A stretch of 64,000 nucleotides of DNA from CAIKMD01 sp963803265 (GTDB taxonomy: Bacteria; Pseudomonadota; Alphaproteobacteria; ATCC43930; CGMCC-115725). The notes below the pieces were generated by a model. The model was not told the DNA's origin, did no database searches, and saw nothing but the letters and a program-made list of their open reading frames with translations. Shown here piece by piece: positions 36,758 to 46,331 of this stretch; the first letter of the stretch is position 1; every line of letters begins with the position of its first letter. The DNA is taken from the NCBI GenBank assembly GCA_963803265.1, contig CAWDLZ010000011.1:186001-250000 (forward strand), written 5' to 3'. A program made the position numbers and the translations under genes.

Positions 36758-38180
36758 ATGGCCATCGAACAGGCGACGGCACTGAGTTACGTGGAAAGTG
36801 CGGAGCTTCGGCTCGCGGACGAGGTGGCCGCGCGGATGGACCGGTTGCCGAGCACGGGGCTCCAGCGCCGGATCGCGGCTACCATCGGATTCGGGACTTT
36901 CTTCGACTCCTTCGATTCTTTGATCATGGCCGCGGCGTTGACCGCGATCATCACATCCCTTCATGTCAGCTTCACCCAAGTGGGGCTTTTAATCAGCGCC
37001 GCCTATGTTGGGATGACGGTTGGCGCGCCGTTCTTCGGCTGGCTGGCCGAGCGTGTCGGCCGCAAGCCCGTCTGCGTCTGGATGGTGGGCTCGTTCGGTA
37101 CGCTATCGATCGTAGCGGCCTTTGCCTGGAATTTTGAGAGCCTGCTGATCGTGCGCATCGTCGAGGGCCTCGCTCTCGGCGGCCAAATTCCAGTCTCCTC
37201 GGCGCTCTATAGCGAGTTCCTGCCGCTGGCGCGCCGCGGGCGAGGATTCTTTTGGGGTTACACCGTGCTTTTCAGCGCGGGAATTTTTCTTTCGCCGCTG
37301 GTTGGCCTTGCCTGCTTCGCGATCTTCGGCCCGGATGTCGGCTGGCGCGCCTTGTTCATCACCGGCGGGCTGGCGCTGCCGCTCGCTTTCGTCATGAACC
37401 ATGTCATGCCGGAATCGCCGCGCTGGCTCGCCGAGAATGGCAGGGGCTCGGAAGCCGAAGTCATCGTCGAGCGCTATGAGGCGGCTGCGCGCGAATCCGG
37501 AAAGCCGTTCCCCGAGGCCAAGATCACCTACCGCACCGTTCGCCAAGTGACGCGGCCGAGCGAGGCATTCACCGGCATTTACACGAAGCGCACGCTGCTG
37601 AGCTGGACCTTGTTCTTCGCGACTTATTTCGTGAGCTACGGGCTGCAGATTCTGGATTCCGACGCTCTATGTGAAGATCGGCGGGCTGCCGCCCAATAAT
37701 GCGCTCGGTCTGGCCATCCTCACCGGCGCGATCACGCTAGGCATGGTTTTCGTATGGGGCGATCTCGCCGACCGTATCGGCCGCAAGGCGAGCTTTGCCT
37801 TCGGGTATTCGCTGTCCATCGTCGGTTTTGCGGCCGGCATCTTTTCGGTCGCGGTGCTTGGCCTCACCAATTGGCAGATGCTGTTCGGCTCGTCGCTTCT
37901 CGCGCTGCTTGGGGTAAATTTCACCGCAGCCTTGTGCTTCCTCTATACGGCCGAGCTCTTCCCGACCCGCCTCAGGGCATGGTCGAGCTCGACCGCCAGT
38001 ACGATCAGCCGGATCGGCAGCTTCATCGCGCCGACGGTCGTCGGCTTGCTGCTGGATGCCAAGCTCGGCATCGTGAGCGTTTATGTCATGTTTGCGCTGA
38101 TGTCGGCCGTCGGCCTGATCGCGATCCTGACGCTCGGTCACGAGACGAGCAAGGGCGCGCTCGAGCAGGTTTCCACTTAA
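36758..38180 (+). CDS. MFS transporter, sugar/aromatic-acid porter type (one frameshift)
   Basis: About 473 residues after correction, twelve membrane segments. The first half has FFDSFDSLIMAAALTAI, GWLAERVGRKP (loop 2-3 motif) and VEGLALGGQIPVSSALYSEF; the second half has FVWGDLADRIGRKASF, the repeat of that motif, and YTAELFPTRLRAW. The frame moves at 37652, an extra C; removing it joins YGLQI to WIPTLYVKIGGLPPNN. It is a secondary carrier, probably for an aromatic or organic acid. The ATG at 36758 follows GAAGGGGAAG. It is divergent from the CocE-type hydrolase gene. Confidence 0.87.
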
Positions 38181-38397
38181 GAGCGGGAATTCGCGGCTAC
38201 GGCGCGGCAAATTCCAGGGCCGCTCTCCCGTGAGCAGGCCGGCAGGACCGGCGTGCCAATGATGTTTCTCCATTCCACGCGCGACGATCGTCCCCTTAGG
38301 CTTTTTAAGACCGCGCATTTCTCGTCTTGGTATCGCGCCCTCGCGGTCGATCCGCCGGCGCCGTGGCACGGTTGTTCCGTTATCTGGGCGCTCGGGA

Positions 38398-39534
38398 TTA
38401 TACCGCCTGACCGGTAGGCAAGACGTAATCCGCTTCGCGCAGTGTCGTTTCGAAATTGATGATCCGGTCATCCGATCGGTCGCGCATAACGTGAAGCGGA
38501 TCTCGACCGCCGGCCACGGCATCGATCAACTCGCGCAGCTTCCGGCGCAAAATGACGATGCCCCCATCGGATTCCGCCAAATGCTCTTTGGTTCGGTCCG
38601 TAATGACGCCCTGCGTTTCCTGCGCAACGCGGTCCTGCTCCATCGAAGGGATGTTCCAATACCCGTCGGCTTCAAATGGATAAATGCCCGGCTTCTTCGC
38701 GGAGAAACCGACTGTTTCATGTTCGAAGACGCCATCCGCCTTGGCGTGAAACCGTATCCAGAAGCTATAGGTAAGGCGGTCGTCGATCGGAACCCGCAGA
38801 CGCATGTCGTGGCTAGGCAGCATCCCGGTACGCGGCGTCGTGGAAATTCTCGAATGCGTCGGCAGCACCATATGAATGATTCGTGGCGGCAATCCTTCCA
38901 TGCGAAGAGTGGATTTGAAGCCATAGGGCGTTTCTTCGTAGTCGTAGCCCAACGGGGTCTGCATCGCCATTTTGGGATAGACGCTGGCATGGAGAAAGGG
39001 CAGATGCGGCAAATCCGCGCCGTTCTCGGCCTTCTGCAGCCAGTTGCAGTAATCCTCGTCGCATCCGACGATGCGCTTGCCATCCTGGCGGCAGAGCACG
39101 TCGTATTTCGGCAAGAGAGGCGCGGGCTTCGGCCCGATATACGCGAAGACAAGACCGCCCAGCTCCTGGGCCTCGTATGCGTTGGCACGAACGCGATCCT
39201 TGAACGTGCTGCCCGGACGCTCGGCTGGCTGATCGAGGCAGGTTCCATCATGGGCAAACAGCCAACCGTGATAGCAACAGCGCAAGCCTTCGGCCTCGAC
39301 GCGGCCGAATTCCAGCGAAGTGAGACGATGCGGACATTGCAGATCGAGCATCCCGGTCCGGCCCTTGCCGTCGCGGAACAGGACGAAATCCTCTCCGAGC
39401 AGCCGCACTTTGACCGGCCGGTCTTTGATGTACTCGCTGAACTGCACCGGCCACCAATACCGGCGCAACATCTCGCCGGCCGGGGTGCCGGGGCCGACCC
39501 GAGTCATAAGCCGGTTTTCCGTCTCCGTAAGCAT
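38398..39534 (-). CDS. Rieske non-haem iron oxygenase, phthalate-dioxygenase-like
   Basis: 378 residues. The N-terminal Rieske domain has Cys67-x-His69 (CPHR) and Cys87-x-His89 (CYHGW). The mononuclear iron ligands Asp174, His177 and His182 lie in NGADLPHLPFLH. The start MLTETENRLMTRVGPGTPAG with RRYWWPVQFSEYI is typical of the class IA phthalate/caffeine demethylase group. It inserts oxygen into an aromatic ring or removes a methyl group, and needs a separate reductase, which was not seen nearby. It is divergent from a TRAP-type binding-protein gene, which may supply its substrate. Confidence 0.9.
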   Translation of the reverse strand: MLTETENRLMTRVGPGTPAGEMLRRYWWPVQFSEYIKDRPVKVRLLGEDFVLFRDGKGRTGMLDLQCPHRLTSLEFGRVEAEGLRCCYHGWLFAHDGTCLDQPAERPGSTFKDRVRANAYEAQELGGLVFAYIGPKPAPLLPKYDVLCRQDGKRIVGCDEDYCNWLQKAENGADLPHLPFLHASVYPKMAMQTPLGYDYEETPYGFKSTLRMEGLPPRIIHMVLPTHSRISTTPRTGMLPSHDMRLRVPIDDRLTYSFWIRFHAKADGVFEHETVGFSAKKPGIYPFEADGYWNIPSMEQDRVAQETQGVITDRTKEHLAESDGGIVILRRKLRELIDAVAGGRDPLHVMRDRSDDRIINFETTLREADYVLPTGQAV

Positions 39535-39818
39535 CGCTCCGTCCCTTCTTCTTCGTGCCGCATCTACGCAGGGCCACCATGCCTACGCGTCGGCCCGGCC
39601 AGCGCAAAGCGGGAGGCCACTCCGAACAAATCGCAAGTAATATCTTATACCGCCATCCCGCATCGAATCCAGCGATCGCACGATTCATTCCGGCCGGCGC
39701 CTTCGCCGCGCCGCCCTCGGGGATGAGCTTGGAGCAACAGGTTTGCATTTATCGAACGATCCCGGCAATGTTACCGTGAACAACGAAGCACGCCGTCGGC
39801 CGAGGAGACCGCATTAAG
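39535..39818. promoter_or_regulatory. Divergent intergenic region, Rieske oxygenase / TRAP binding protein
   Basis: This 284-base segment separates two divergently transcribed genes and has no convincing gene. It should hold both promoters. The sequence is less GC-rich near 39640-39780, but no operator could be identified by eye. Confidence 0.4.
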
Positions 39819-40823
39819 ATGGGTAGGTGGAAGACCGCGTTTTTTGCGACGTTCCTCTTATCCATCGGTTCAGCCCGCGCCGACGAGACGACGCTTATCT
39901 TTGCCACGGACGGGCCGCCGAACACGCATGTCAGCGTGCGCATGTTTCATCCCTGGAGCGACCGCGTCAACGAAATGGCGAAGGGCGTCCTCAAGCTCGA
40001 TGTTCGAGACGGCATGGCGATCGTCAATCCCACGAACTTCTACAGCCGGGTTCTCGACGACGTGGTCCAGATCGCCTGGGGCAGCATCGGCAATCTGTCG
40101 GGGACGTTTCCGTTGGCGGAATTCTCCGCTCTGCCCTTTCAGGCCGAGCGTTCCGTGGACGCATCGGTCGCGTTCTGGCGTCTCTACAAATCAGGGCTGC
40201 TGGATGCCGAGTTCAAGGACGTCGTGCCGCTCATGATGACGATCTATCCACAAGCGCAAGTGCATCTGGCGAAGCCGCCCAAATCGATCGAAACCCTCGC
40301 CGGGCTCCGGCTGATGGTGGTTGCGCAAACCGCAGCCGAATTCGTCACTCTGCTCGGCGGCTCGCCGAGCTCCGTGCCCCTGCCGGATCTTTATACTGCG
40401 CTTCAGCGCGGCATGGTGGACGGCACGGTGATCGCCTGGACCGCATTCCAGCCTTACCGACTTGGCGAAGTGACGAGTTACCATTACGAGACCCAGCTCG
40501 GCGCTTCCGCGGGCATGGTGTTCATGGCGAAGAAGCGTTACGACGCGTTGCCGCCGGCGGTACGGAAGATACTCGACGAAAATTCCGGCGAGGCGGAAAG
40601 CCGGACCTTGGGCGCGGCCTGGGACGAAGTTGCCGAAGAGGCGCGCCAGGCCGCCAAGTCCGACCCGAAGCAGACGGTCGTTTATCCGAGCGCCGAAGAG
40701 ACCGCGAAATGGCGGCAAACGGTCGCTCCAGCTACTGCCGAGTGGATCAACAAAACGCCAGGCGGCGATAAAGTGTTGACGCGGTTTCGCGAAATCCTCG
40801 CCGAGGTGAAAGCGGGCGGGTAA
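39819..40823 (+). CDS. TRAP transporter substrate-binding protein, DctP family
   Basis: 334 residues. A signal peptide (AFFATFLLSIGSARA) leads to a DctP fold: FHPWSDRVNEMAKG, LDVRDGMAIVNPTNFY, ALPFQAERSVDASVAFWRLY, LQRGMVDGTVIAW. Family knowledge: these bind carboxylates for a membrane DctQ/DctM pair, none of which is nearby. The protein is paralogous to the one at 45318-46331: both share LYKSG-LDAEF, ALQRG, EVTSYH and the PP-VRKILD-NSGEA stretch. It is the first plus-strand gene after the Rieske oxygenase. Confidence 0.88.
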   Translation: MGRWKTAFFATFLLSIGSARADETTLIFATDGPPNTHVSVRMFHPWSDRVNEMAKGVLKLDVRDGMAIVNPTNFYSRVLDDVVQIAWGSIGNLSGTFPLAEFSALPFQAERSVDASVAFWRLYKSGLLDAEFKDVVPLMMTIYPQAQVHLAKPPKSIETLAGLRLMVVAQTAAEFVTLLGGSPSSVPLPDLYTALQRGMVDGTVIAWTAFQPYRLGEVTSYHYETQLGASAGMVFMAKKRYDALPPAVRKILDENSGEAESRTLGAAWDEVAEEARQAAKSDPKQTVVYPSAEETAKWRQTVAPATAEWINKTPGGDKVLTRFREILAEVKAGG

Positions 40824-41210
40824 CGTGCAAGGATCGTTTTCGGACGGCTGAGATTGGGAGCTCGTTCAAACCCGCAAGCGGGGCACGAGCGAAGCCGCAT
40901 TCCCGTCATGACCGCGCGCCGCGTGGCGAGCGCGCGCGTGTCCTTGCCCCGATGTTCGTTCATGCGTCCCCCTTGCTCCGGCGCTCGCCCGGTAATGTCA
41001 GTAGAGAGCCGCTCCCCAATGCACCTTGCCGGTTGAAACCAATCGCGGGGTCCGGTCTAATGGGCTCTCGATCAACCGCCGGCTCGCGCCGATTAATCTG
41101 GCGCCGCGTGTCGGTCGATTCGAGCGCCCTGGCTGATCCCAACCAGCTCTTCGCCGCCCGGCTTAGAGCGAAGACGTAAATCGACCGTATTCGAGCGAAA
41201 GAGGAGGAGC
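40824..41210 (+). other. Gene-free stretch before the PanB-like gene
   Basis: The 387 bases have only short open frames without recognisable protein features. A purine-rich AAGAGGAGGAGC precedes the next ATG and is its ribosome-binding site. No hairpin terminator with a T-run was seen. Confidence 0.5.
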
Positions 41211-42020
41211 ATGGAGGCCAAGGTCACGATTCCGGCGCTTCAGCAGATGAAGCGCGATGGACGAAAGAGTGTCGGAGTGGTGGCCTGGGACTACCAGATC
41301 GCGGCGATCGCGGACCGCGCCGGGGTGGATTTCGTCTCCGTCGGCGATTCGGTCGGCATCAATCTATGGGGTCATTCCAATCCGCTTGAAGTCACATTGG
41401 AAGAGATGCTCGTTGTGTGCAAGGCGGTGCGGCGTGGGGTCAAGCGCGCGCTCGTCAGCTGCGATTTCCCGTTCGGACCGCTTCAGCAGGGAGTCGATAG
41501 CGCGCTGCAAGCCGGAATAAGGCTCGTCAAGGAGGGCGGCGCAGACATCGTCAAGCTTGATGGCGCAGTCGACTTCCCCGATGCGGTTCGCGCCCTTGTG
41601 CGCGCGGGCATCCCGGTATTCGCGCAGTTCGGGCTGACGCCGCAGACCGCCCTGCAATACGGCGTGCCTTATGGCGCACAAGCTTCGGCGGGCGCGCGGG
41701 CGACGCCCGAGATGACGGCAAGGCTAGTTGCCGAGGCAAGGCTCCTGCAGGATGCAGGCGCATCGCTTCTCGACTTCACCAACTCGGGTCCGGTGGCGGG
41801 CGCCGCAGTTGCAAAGGCGGTATCTATTCCCGTGATCGGCGGGTTCGGCGGCGGCCCGTGGCTCGATGGGCGCGTGCGCCTGGCGCACACCGCCATCGGC
41901 TACGCCGAGAAATGGATCGATTCCACGACTGAAACCTATGTGAATACCGCGCGGGCGAGCCTCGAGGCGTTCGCGGCCTTGATCGATGACGTGCGCGCGG
42001 CGCGGCAAATCAAGGGCTGA
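41211..42020 (+). CDS. PanB-like enzyme of the ketopantoate hydroxymethyltransferase family, atypical active site
   Basis: 269 residues, a TIM-barrel like 3-methyl-2-oxobutanoate hydroxymethyltransferase. Matching PanB elements are FVSVGDSVGINLWGHSNPLEV (metal-binding Asp), LVSCDFPFGP, DIVKLDGAVDFPDAVRAL (Lys) and PVFAQFGLTPQTALQYG. In PanB the next step has a catalytic glutamate in an LECVP-like motif; here it reads LLDFTNSGPVAGA. The genuine reaction may therefore differ from pantothenate synthesis. It is followed 10 bases later by a hydrolase and then an alcohol dehydrogenase, a setting that fits catabolism better than vitamin synthesis. Confidence 0.75.
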   Translation: MEAKVTIPALQQMKRDGRKSVGVVAWDYQIAAIADRAGVDFVSVGDSVGINLWGHSNPLEVTLEEMLVVCKAVRRGVKRALVSCDFPFGPLQQGVDSALQAGIRLVKEGGADIVKLDGAVDFPDAVRALVRAGIPVFAQFGLTPQTALQYGVPYGAQASAGARATPEMTARLVAEARLLQDAGASLLDFTNSGPVAGAAVAKAVSIPVIGGFGGGPWLDGRVRLAHTAIGYAEKWIDSTTETYVNTARASLEAFAALIDDVRAARQIKG

Positions 42021-42030
42021 TCGGATCGCA

Positions 42031-42894
42031 ATGGCGACCGCTATCATCGAAGGCATCACGACACGCTATGAGGTGGTAGGCTCGGGACCGCCGGTCCTCA
42101 TGTACTCGCCCGGCGGGTTCGATGCGACGGTCGAAAAATGGCGGACGCTCGGCCCTTATGCCAGCACCAAGGTGATGGAGCATCTGCCCCGGAATTACAC
42201 CTGCATCCTCTTCGACCGGCGCGAAACCGGCCAGTCGGGCGGCCGCGTCGAGTGCGTAACCTGGGCCGATTATGCCGCGCAGGGCAAAGGATTGCTCGAC
42301 CATCTGCGCATTGGCCGCGCGCACGTCATGGGCGGCTGCATGGGATGCAGCGCGGCCGCGGCTCACGCCGTGGCCTATCCGCAAGCCACGTTGGGCCTGG
42401 TTCTTTATTGGCCCGTGGGCGGCGCTAAATACCGCCTGCGAAGTCGGGAGCGGTTTGCCGAACATCTCGCCTATGTCCGCCAACATGGGCTGCACGAGGT
42501 GGTCGCGCTCGTGCGCAAGGACGGCAAGCCGTTCGGCGGCGATCCCAGAGGCGGGCCTTGGGCCTCGGTCATCAAGCATGACGCGGCCTTCGCCCAAGCT
42601 TACGAGCGGCAGAAAATCGAACCCTATAAGCTCATCGTCGCCCGCGTGGCGCGCACGCTGTTCGATCGAGACACCGCGCCGGGGGCCGAGCCCGAGGACT
42701 TGCTGCGCCTCGAGGTCCCGGCTCTCATCGTTCCGGGCCACGACGCCTCGCACGCGACCTCTGCCGCGCGCTATCTCGAGGAATGCTTGCCCCGGGCGGA
42801 ATACTGGGACGTGGCCGTCGCCGCTCAGACCGAGGCGAGCGCCGTGCCCCTTCTGCTTGACTTTCTCGGCCGAGCGAGCGAAGCGGCGGCGTAG
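42031..42894 (+). CDS. Alpha/beta hydrolase
   Basis: 287 residues. The alpha/beta-hydrolase pattern includes PVLMYSPGGFDATVEKW, LFDRRETGQSGG, the nucleophile-elbow position GGCMGCSAAAAHA, and the late acidic residue in PGHDASHATS. The elbow G-G-C-M-G-C has a cysteine where the nucleophile serine usually sits, which may make it a Cys-type (dienelactone-like) hydrolase. The ATG at 42031 follows the PanB-like stop by 10 bases. Substrate unknown. Confidence 0.8.
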   Translation: MATAIIEGITTRYEVVGSGPPVLMYSPGGFDATVEKWRTLGPYASTKVMEHLPRNYTCILFDRRETGQSGGRVECVTWADYAAQGKGLLDHLRIGRAHVMGGCMGCSAAAAHAVAYPQATLGLVLYWPVGGAKYRLRSRERFAEHLAYVRQHGLHEVVALVRKDGKPFGGDPRGGPWASVIKHDAAFAQAYERQKIEPYKLIVARVARTLFDRDTAPGAEPEDLLRLEVPALIVPGHDASHATSAARYLEECLPRAEYWDVAVAAQTEASAVPLLLDFLGRASEAAA

Positions 42895-43011
42895 AGACTG
42901 CGTTAAGCCCTAAGCCCGGGCGCGATTGTCGATAACGGTCTCGTAGGTTACTCTTCGCCCCATCTTAGGGCGTCCGCGACGACGTGACGATGATTCTCGG
43001 AGGTTCGCTCC

Positions 43012-44121
43012 ATGACCGAAAATGTGCTGGCGGCCGTAAGGGTTGGTCCGAGCAAGACCGAGATCCGCGAATTCCCGATGCCGGATATCGCGGAAGACGC
43101 GGCCCTGATGAAGATGGAAGTCGCCGGGATCTGCGGAACCGACGTCAAATTGTATAAGCAACCACCGACGCCCGCGGCTGTGATCATGGGCCACGAGAAC
43201 ATCGGCACGATCGCGAAGGCCGGCCGCGAGTTCTCCCGACGCAAAGGCTTCAAGGAAGGCGACCTCGTCTTCGTCGAGCACTATGTCTCATGCGGCAAAT
43301 GCGAGTGGTGCCATCTTGGCGAGTACCGCCACTGCGAGAACACGGATTGGCGCAACAATCCCGACTCCATTCGCTACGGCTACACCTCGGCCGAGCGGGC
43401 TCCTCATTTGTGGGGCGGCTTCGCCCAGTACGTTTACCTGCCCTGGAACGCTGTCGTGCACCGTGTGCCAAACGGCGTCACGCCGGAATTGGCGGGCCTC
43501 GTGACTCCGATGGCGAACGGCGTCGAGTGGTCCTTGTTTGAAGGTCGCGTGGGCTATAACTCCACGGTGCTGATTCAGGGTCCGGGACAGCAAGGACTGT
43601 CCCAAACCGTGATCTGCAAGCAAGCGGGCGCATCTCTCGTCATCGTCACGGGCACGTCCAGGGACGGCGCGCGGATGGAGGTCGCCAAAGCCCTCGGCGC
43701 CGACTACGTGATCGATGTCGAGAAGGAGGACCCCCTCGCGCGCATCATGGCGATTACCGGCGGCAAGGGCGTGGATGTCTCGCTCGACTGCACGGCGGGC
43801 GCCGGGACCATCCCGATCTTGCTCGGGGTGGACGCGCTCAAGCGCAAGGCCGGGACCATCGTGGTTCAAGGCGAAATGAAGGAGTTTCCCAACTTCCCGA
43901 TCGAGAAGGTCACGACGAAGTACATCACCATCAAGAGCGCGCGCGGCCACAGCTACAGGGCGTGCGAACTCGCCCTTCAGCAGCTTGCCTCGCACCGCTT
44001 CCCGCTCGAGAAGGTGACGACCCATCGCTTTGGGCTGAAAGACGTCGATCTCGCTATTCGGTCGGTTGGAGGCCAAGGCGTGAAGGACGTGATCCACGCT
44101 TCTCTCTTCCCCTGGCGGTAA
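43012..44121 (+). CDS. Zinc-dependent alcohol dehydrogenase (MDR family)
   Basis: 369 residues. The catalytic zinc site includes GICGTDVKL and GHENIG; the structural zinc site is CGKCEWCHLGEYRHC. The Rossmann region starts VLIQGPGQQGLSQTVICKQAG, with the usual GxGxxG modified to GPGQQG. It oxidises an alcohol or reduces an aldehyde with NAD(P). GGAGG lies before the ATG. It is the last plus-strand gene of the cluster that follows the TRAP binding protein and PanB-like gene, converging with the LLM monooxygenase. Confidence 0.9.
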   Translation: MTENVLAAVRVGPSKTEIREFPMPDIAEDAALMKMEVAGICGTDVKLYKQPPTPAAVIMGHENIGTIAKAGREFSRRKGFKEGDLVFVEHYVSCGKCEWCHLGEYRHCENTDWRNNPDSIRYGYTSAERAPHLWGGFAQYVYLPWNAVVHRVPNGVTPELAGLVTPMANGVEWSLFEGRVGYNSTVLIQGPGQQGLSQTVICKQAGASLVIVTGTSRDGARMEVAKALGADYVIDVEKEDPLARIMAITGGKGVDVSLDCTAGAGTIPILLGVDALKRKAGTIVVQGEMKEFPNFPIEKVTTKYITIKSARGHSYRACELALQQLASHRFPLEKVTTHRFGLKDVDLAIRSVGGQGVKDVIHASLFPWR

Positions 44122-44144
44122 GCTGCCGCTCGGCTGGCCAGACC

Positions 44145-45257
44145 CTAACGAACTTTCTCGCGCAGGCCCATCCGCTCGAGCCGCGGCAGAACCTCGTCGC
44201 GGAAATAGGGGAACTCGTCGAGATAGTTGACGAAGGAGAAGCATATCCCCGAAAAGCCGGCCTCGCCGATCTTGGCGAGGGCGGCGGCTACGTCGTCGGG
44301 GGTCCCGACCATGGGGAACCCGCCATGGCCGGCGGCGAAGCGGATGCGGAACGCCTTGAAGAACTCCGCCGAGTAGGATTGCGAGTAAATCTGGTTGATG
44401 GCAGTAAGGCGGTCGACTGCTTCCCAATCGCCGTTCTCCTCGGCATACCAGCGGTGATATTCCTCGGCCTCCTTACGCGTCGGCCGACACACCGCATAGC
44501 CGTTGCAATAAACGCCGATTTCGCGCCCGTGCCGTGCGGCCTCGGCCTGGGTGTCGCGCACCTCCTGCGCGCCCGCCTCGAGCGAGCGCAAGGGGCGGAA
44601 GAGGACGTCGCAAGCCTGGGCGCTGAAGGCCCGGCCCGCCGGCGAGGAGCCCGCGTTCATAATAAGCGGCCGCGTGCGGCCATAGGGCTTGGGGTTCGCC
44701 TGCAGAGCCGTCAGCTTCAGGAAGCGGCCGTCGAAGTCGAAATCCGCCTCGCTCTCCCACAGCGCGCTGACGACGCGCAGCCATTCCTCGCCATAGGCGT
44801 AGCGGATGTCGTGCTCGCGCTGCGTGGCGCCGAACATGTCGAACTCGTCCTGGTTCCAACCGCACACGATGTTCAGGCCGAAGCGGCCGCGCCCGATATG
44901 GTCGGCGGTGACAAATTGCTTTGCCGCGAACACGGGGTGCACAAGCGCCGCGTGCACCGTGCCGAAGACAGTGATGCGTCTCGTATGCGCGAGGAGCCCG
45001 CACGCCCAGGTTACCGTCTCCCAGCTCGATCCCTCGAAATTGGTCTCGCCGCCATAGCCGCGCCAGCGCCCGATCGGCACGATCATGTCGATGCCGGCGT
45101 CGTCGGCGAGCTGCGCGAGGCGCAGATTGTTCTCCCACGAGGCGTCCCAGCGCTCGGGCACCTTCGTCGCGGCGCGCCCCGACGAGCAATTGGCGCCGAA
45201 GAGACCTAGCTTCAGCTTGTTGGGGCTAAACGTGGTAATGCGCGAGGCGAGCGGCAT
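44145..45257 (-). CDS. LLM-class flavin-dependent monooxygenase (RutA/SsuD-like)
   Basis: 370 residues, TIM-barrel FMN-dependent luciferase-like family. Landmarks are LGLFGANCSSG, LAQLADDAGIDMIVPIGRWRG, TVHAALVHPVFAAKQ and GRFGLNIVCGWNQDEFDMFG; the last is the phosphate-binding stretch of RutA-type pyrimidine and SsuD-type sulfonate monooxygenases. It uses reduced FMN and oxygen; the FMN reductase was not found. The start at 45257 (MPLASRITTFSPNKLKLG) fits the family. It lies 60 bases after a TRAP binding-protein gene on the same strand. Confidence 0.9.
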   Translation of the reverse strand: MPLASRITTFSPNKLKLGLFGANCSSGRAATKVPERWDASWENNLRLAQLADDAGIDMIVPIGRWRGYGGETNFEGSSWETVTWACGLLAHTRRITVFGTVHAALVHPVFAAKQFVTADHIGRGRFGLNIVCGWNQDEFDMFGATQREHDIRYAYGEEWLRVVSALWESEADFDFDGRFLKLTALQANPKPYGRTRPLIMNAGSSPAGRAFSAQACDVLFRPLRSLEAGAQEVRDTQAEAARHGREIGVYCNGYAVCRPTRKEAEEYHRWYAEENGDWEAVDRLTAINQIYSQSYSAEFFKAFRIRFAAGHGGFPMVGTPDDVAAALAKIGEAGFSGICFSFVNYLDEFPYFRDEVLPRLERMGLREKVR

Positions 45258-45317
45258 CGCGCTGTCACTCCGATTCCGAGCGCGCGGGTGCCGATCGTGA
45301 CAGCTCCCCAAAGGAAC

Positions 45318-46331
45318 TCATTGCCCGGCTTTGACCTGCGCGGCCAGTTCCCTTGTCAGCGCAAGAACCTTCGCGTGAGCATCGTCGGTCTTTCCCCAGT
45401 CCTCGACCAGCGGCGCCAGTTGGGCATTCCATTTTTCCGCTTGTTCCGGGCTGAGATTGACGACGGTCTGATTCTTTTCCGCCTGGAGATCTTTACGAAC
45501 TTTGGCCTGCAACCGATCGAGGATGACGCCGGCGCGGCGGCTCTGCGCTTCGCCCGAATTGTCGTCGAGTATCTTCCGCACGTCCGGCGGCAAGCTCAGG
45601 TACTTCGCTTTAGCCATCCAAACGCCTCCGGGGCCGCCGCCAAACGACGCGGTGATGTGGTAGGAGGTAACCTCATCGAGCTTAAAATCGGGAAGCGCCG
45701 CCAAGGGGAAATTGATTCCGTCGGCGGTGCCGCGTTGGAGCGCCTGATAGCTATCGGTCAGCGGTATCGAGAGCGGCGTTCCGCCCAGCTTGGTGACGAC
45801 CGCGGTCGGGATCTGGCCGCTCGCGATGAATTTGAGGCCGTTGAGATTGTCAAACGGAAGCGGCGGTTGCTTGACCAGATGCATCGAAACCGGCGGGAAT
45901 GCCTGCATGAACAATGGGACGATCTGGTCGAACTCGGCATCGAGCGCGCCCGATTTGTAAAGCCGCCAGAACACCACCAATTCCTGCTCGGAGGAATCCA
46001 TCAGGAAGGGCAGCGCGAAGACTTCCGACAGGCGAAACTTGCCCGCGAGATAGTTCAGCGATCCGAAGCTGATCTGCATGACGTTGGTCAGCAGCCGATC
46101 ATAAAAATTCGCGCTGTTGGCGAGCGTCGTTCCGTCGCGCACGTCGATCTGCACGATGCCTTTGCCCTGCGCGTTGATGCGGTCCGCCCACTCGTGATAG
46201 GTTTGCTGTCCCACCGGCGAGGTCGGCGCCGCGATCGTCGTCATGATCAATTTCATTTCGTCGGCACTCGCCGCGTTCGACATCAAAGACGCGGCGAGGA
46301 CGGAACCCAATATCGTCCAATAACGCGGCAT
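45318..46331 (-). CDS. TRAP transporter substrate-binding protein, DctP family, second copy
   Basis: 337 residues. A signal peptide (RYWTILGSVLAASLMSNAASA) leads to a DctP fold with YHEWADRINAQGKG, IDVRDGTTLANSANFY, VFALPFLMDSSEQELVVFW and ALQRGTADGINF. It is a paralog of the protein at 39819-40823. No DctQ or DctM genes are adjacent. The ATG at 46331 follows GGGAGAAAAGCCG and gives the best leader; a slightly longer start at 46346 is possible. It is co-directional with the LLM monooxygenase and probably binds that enzyme's substrate. Confidence 0.88.
   Translation of the reverse strand: MPRYWTILGSVLAASLMSNAASADEMKLIMTTIAAPTSPVGQQTYHEWADRINAQGKGIVQIDVRDGTTLANSANFYDRLLTNVMQISFGSLNYLAGKFRLSEVFALPFLMDSSEQELVVFWRLYKSGALDAEFDQIVPLFMQAFPPVSMHLVKQPPLPFDNLNGLKFIASGQIPTAVVTKLGGTPLSIPLTDSYQALQRGTADGINFPLAALPDFKLDEVTSYHITASFGGGPGGVWMAKAKYLSLPPDVRKILDDNSGEAQSRRAGVILDRLQAKVRKDLQAEKNQTVVNLSPEQAEKWNAQLAPLVEDWGKTDDAHAKVLALTRELAAQVKAGQ

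Noticed and set aside
41986..42894. Earlier start for the hydrolase inside the PanB-like gene
   Set aside because: The ATG at 42031 after the PanB stop fits the family N-terminus; the upstream part is a shadow of the PanB-like C-terminus.
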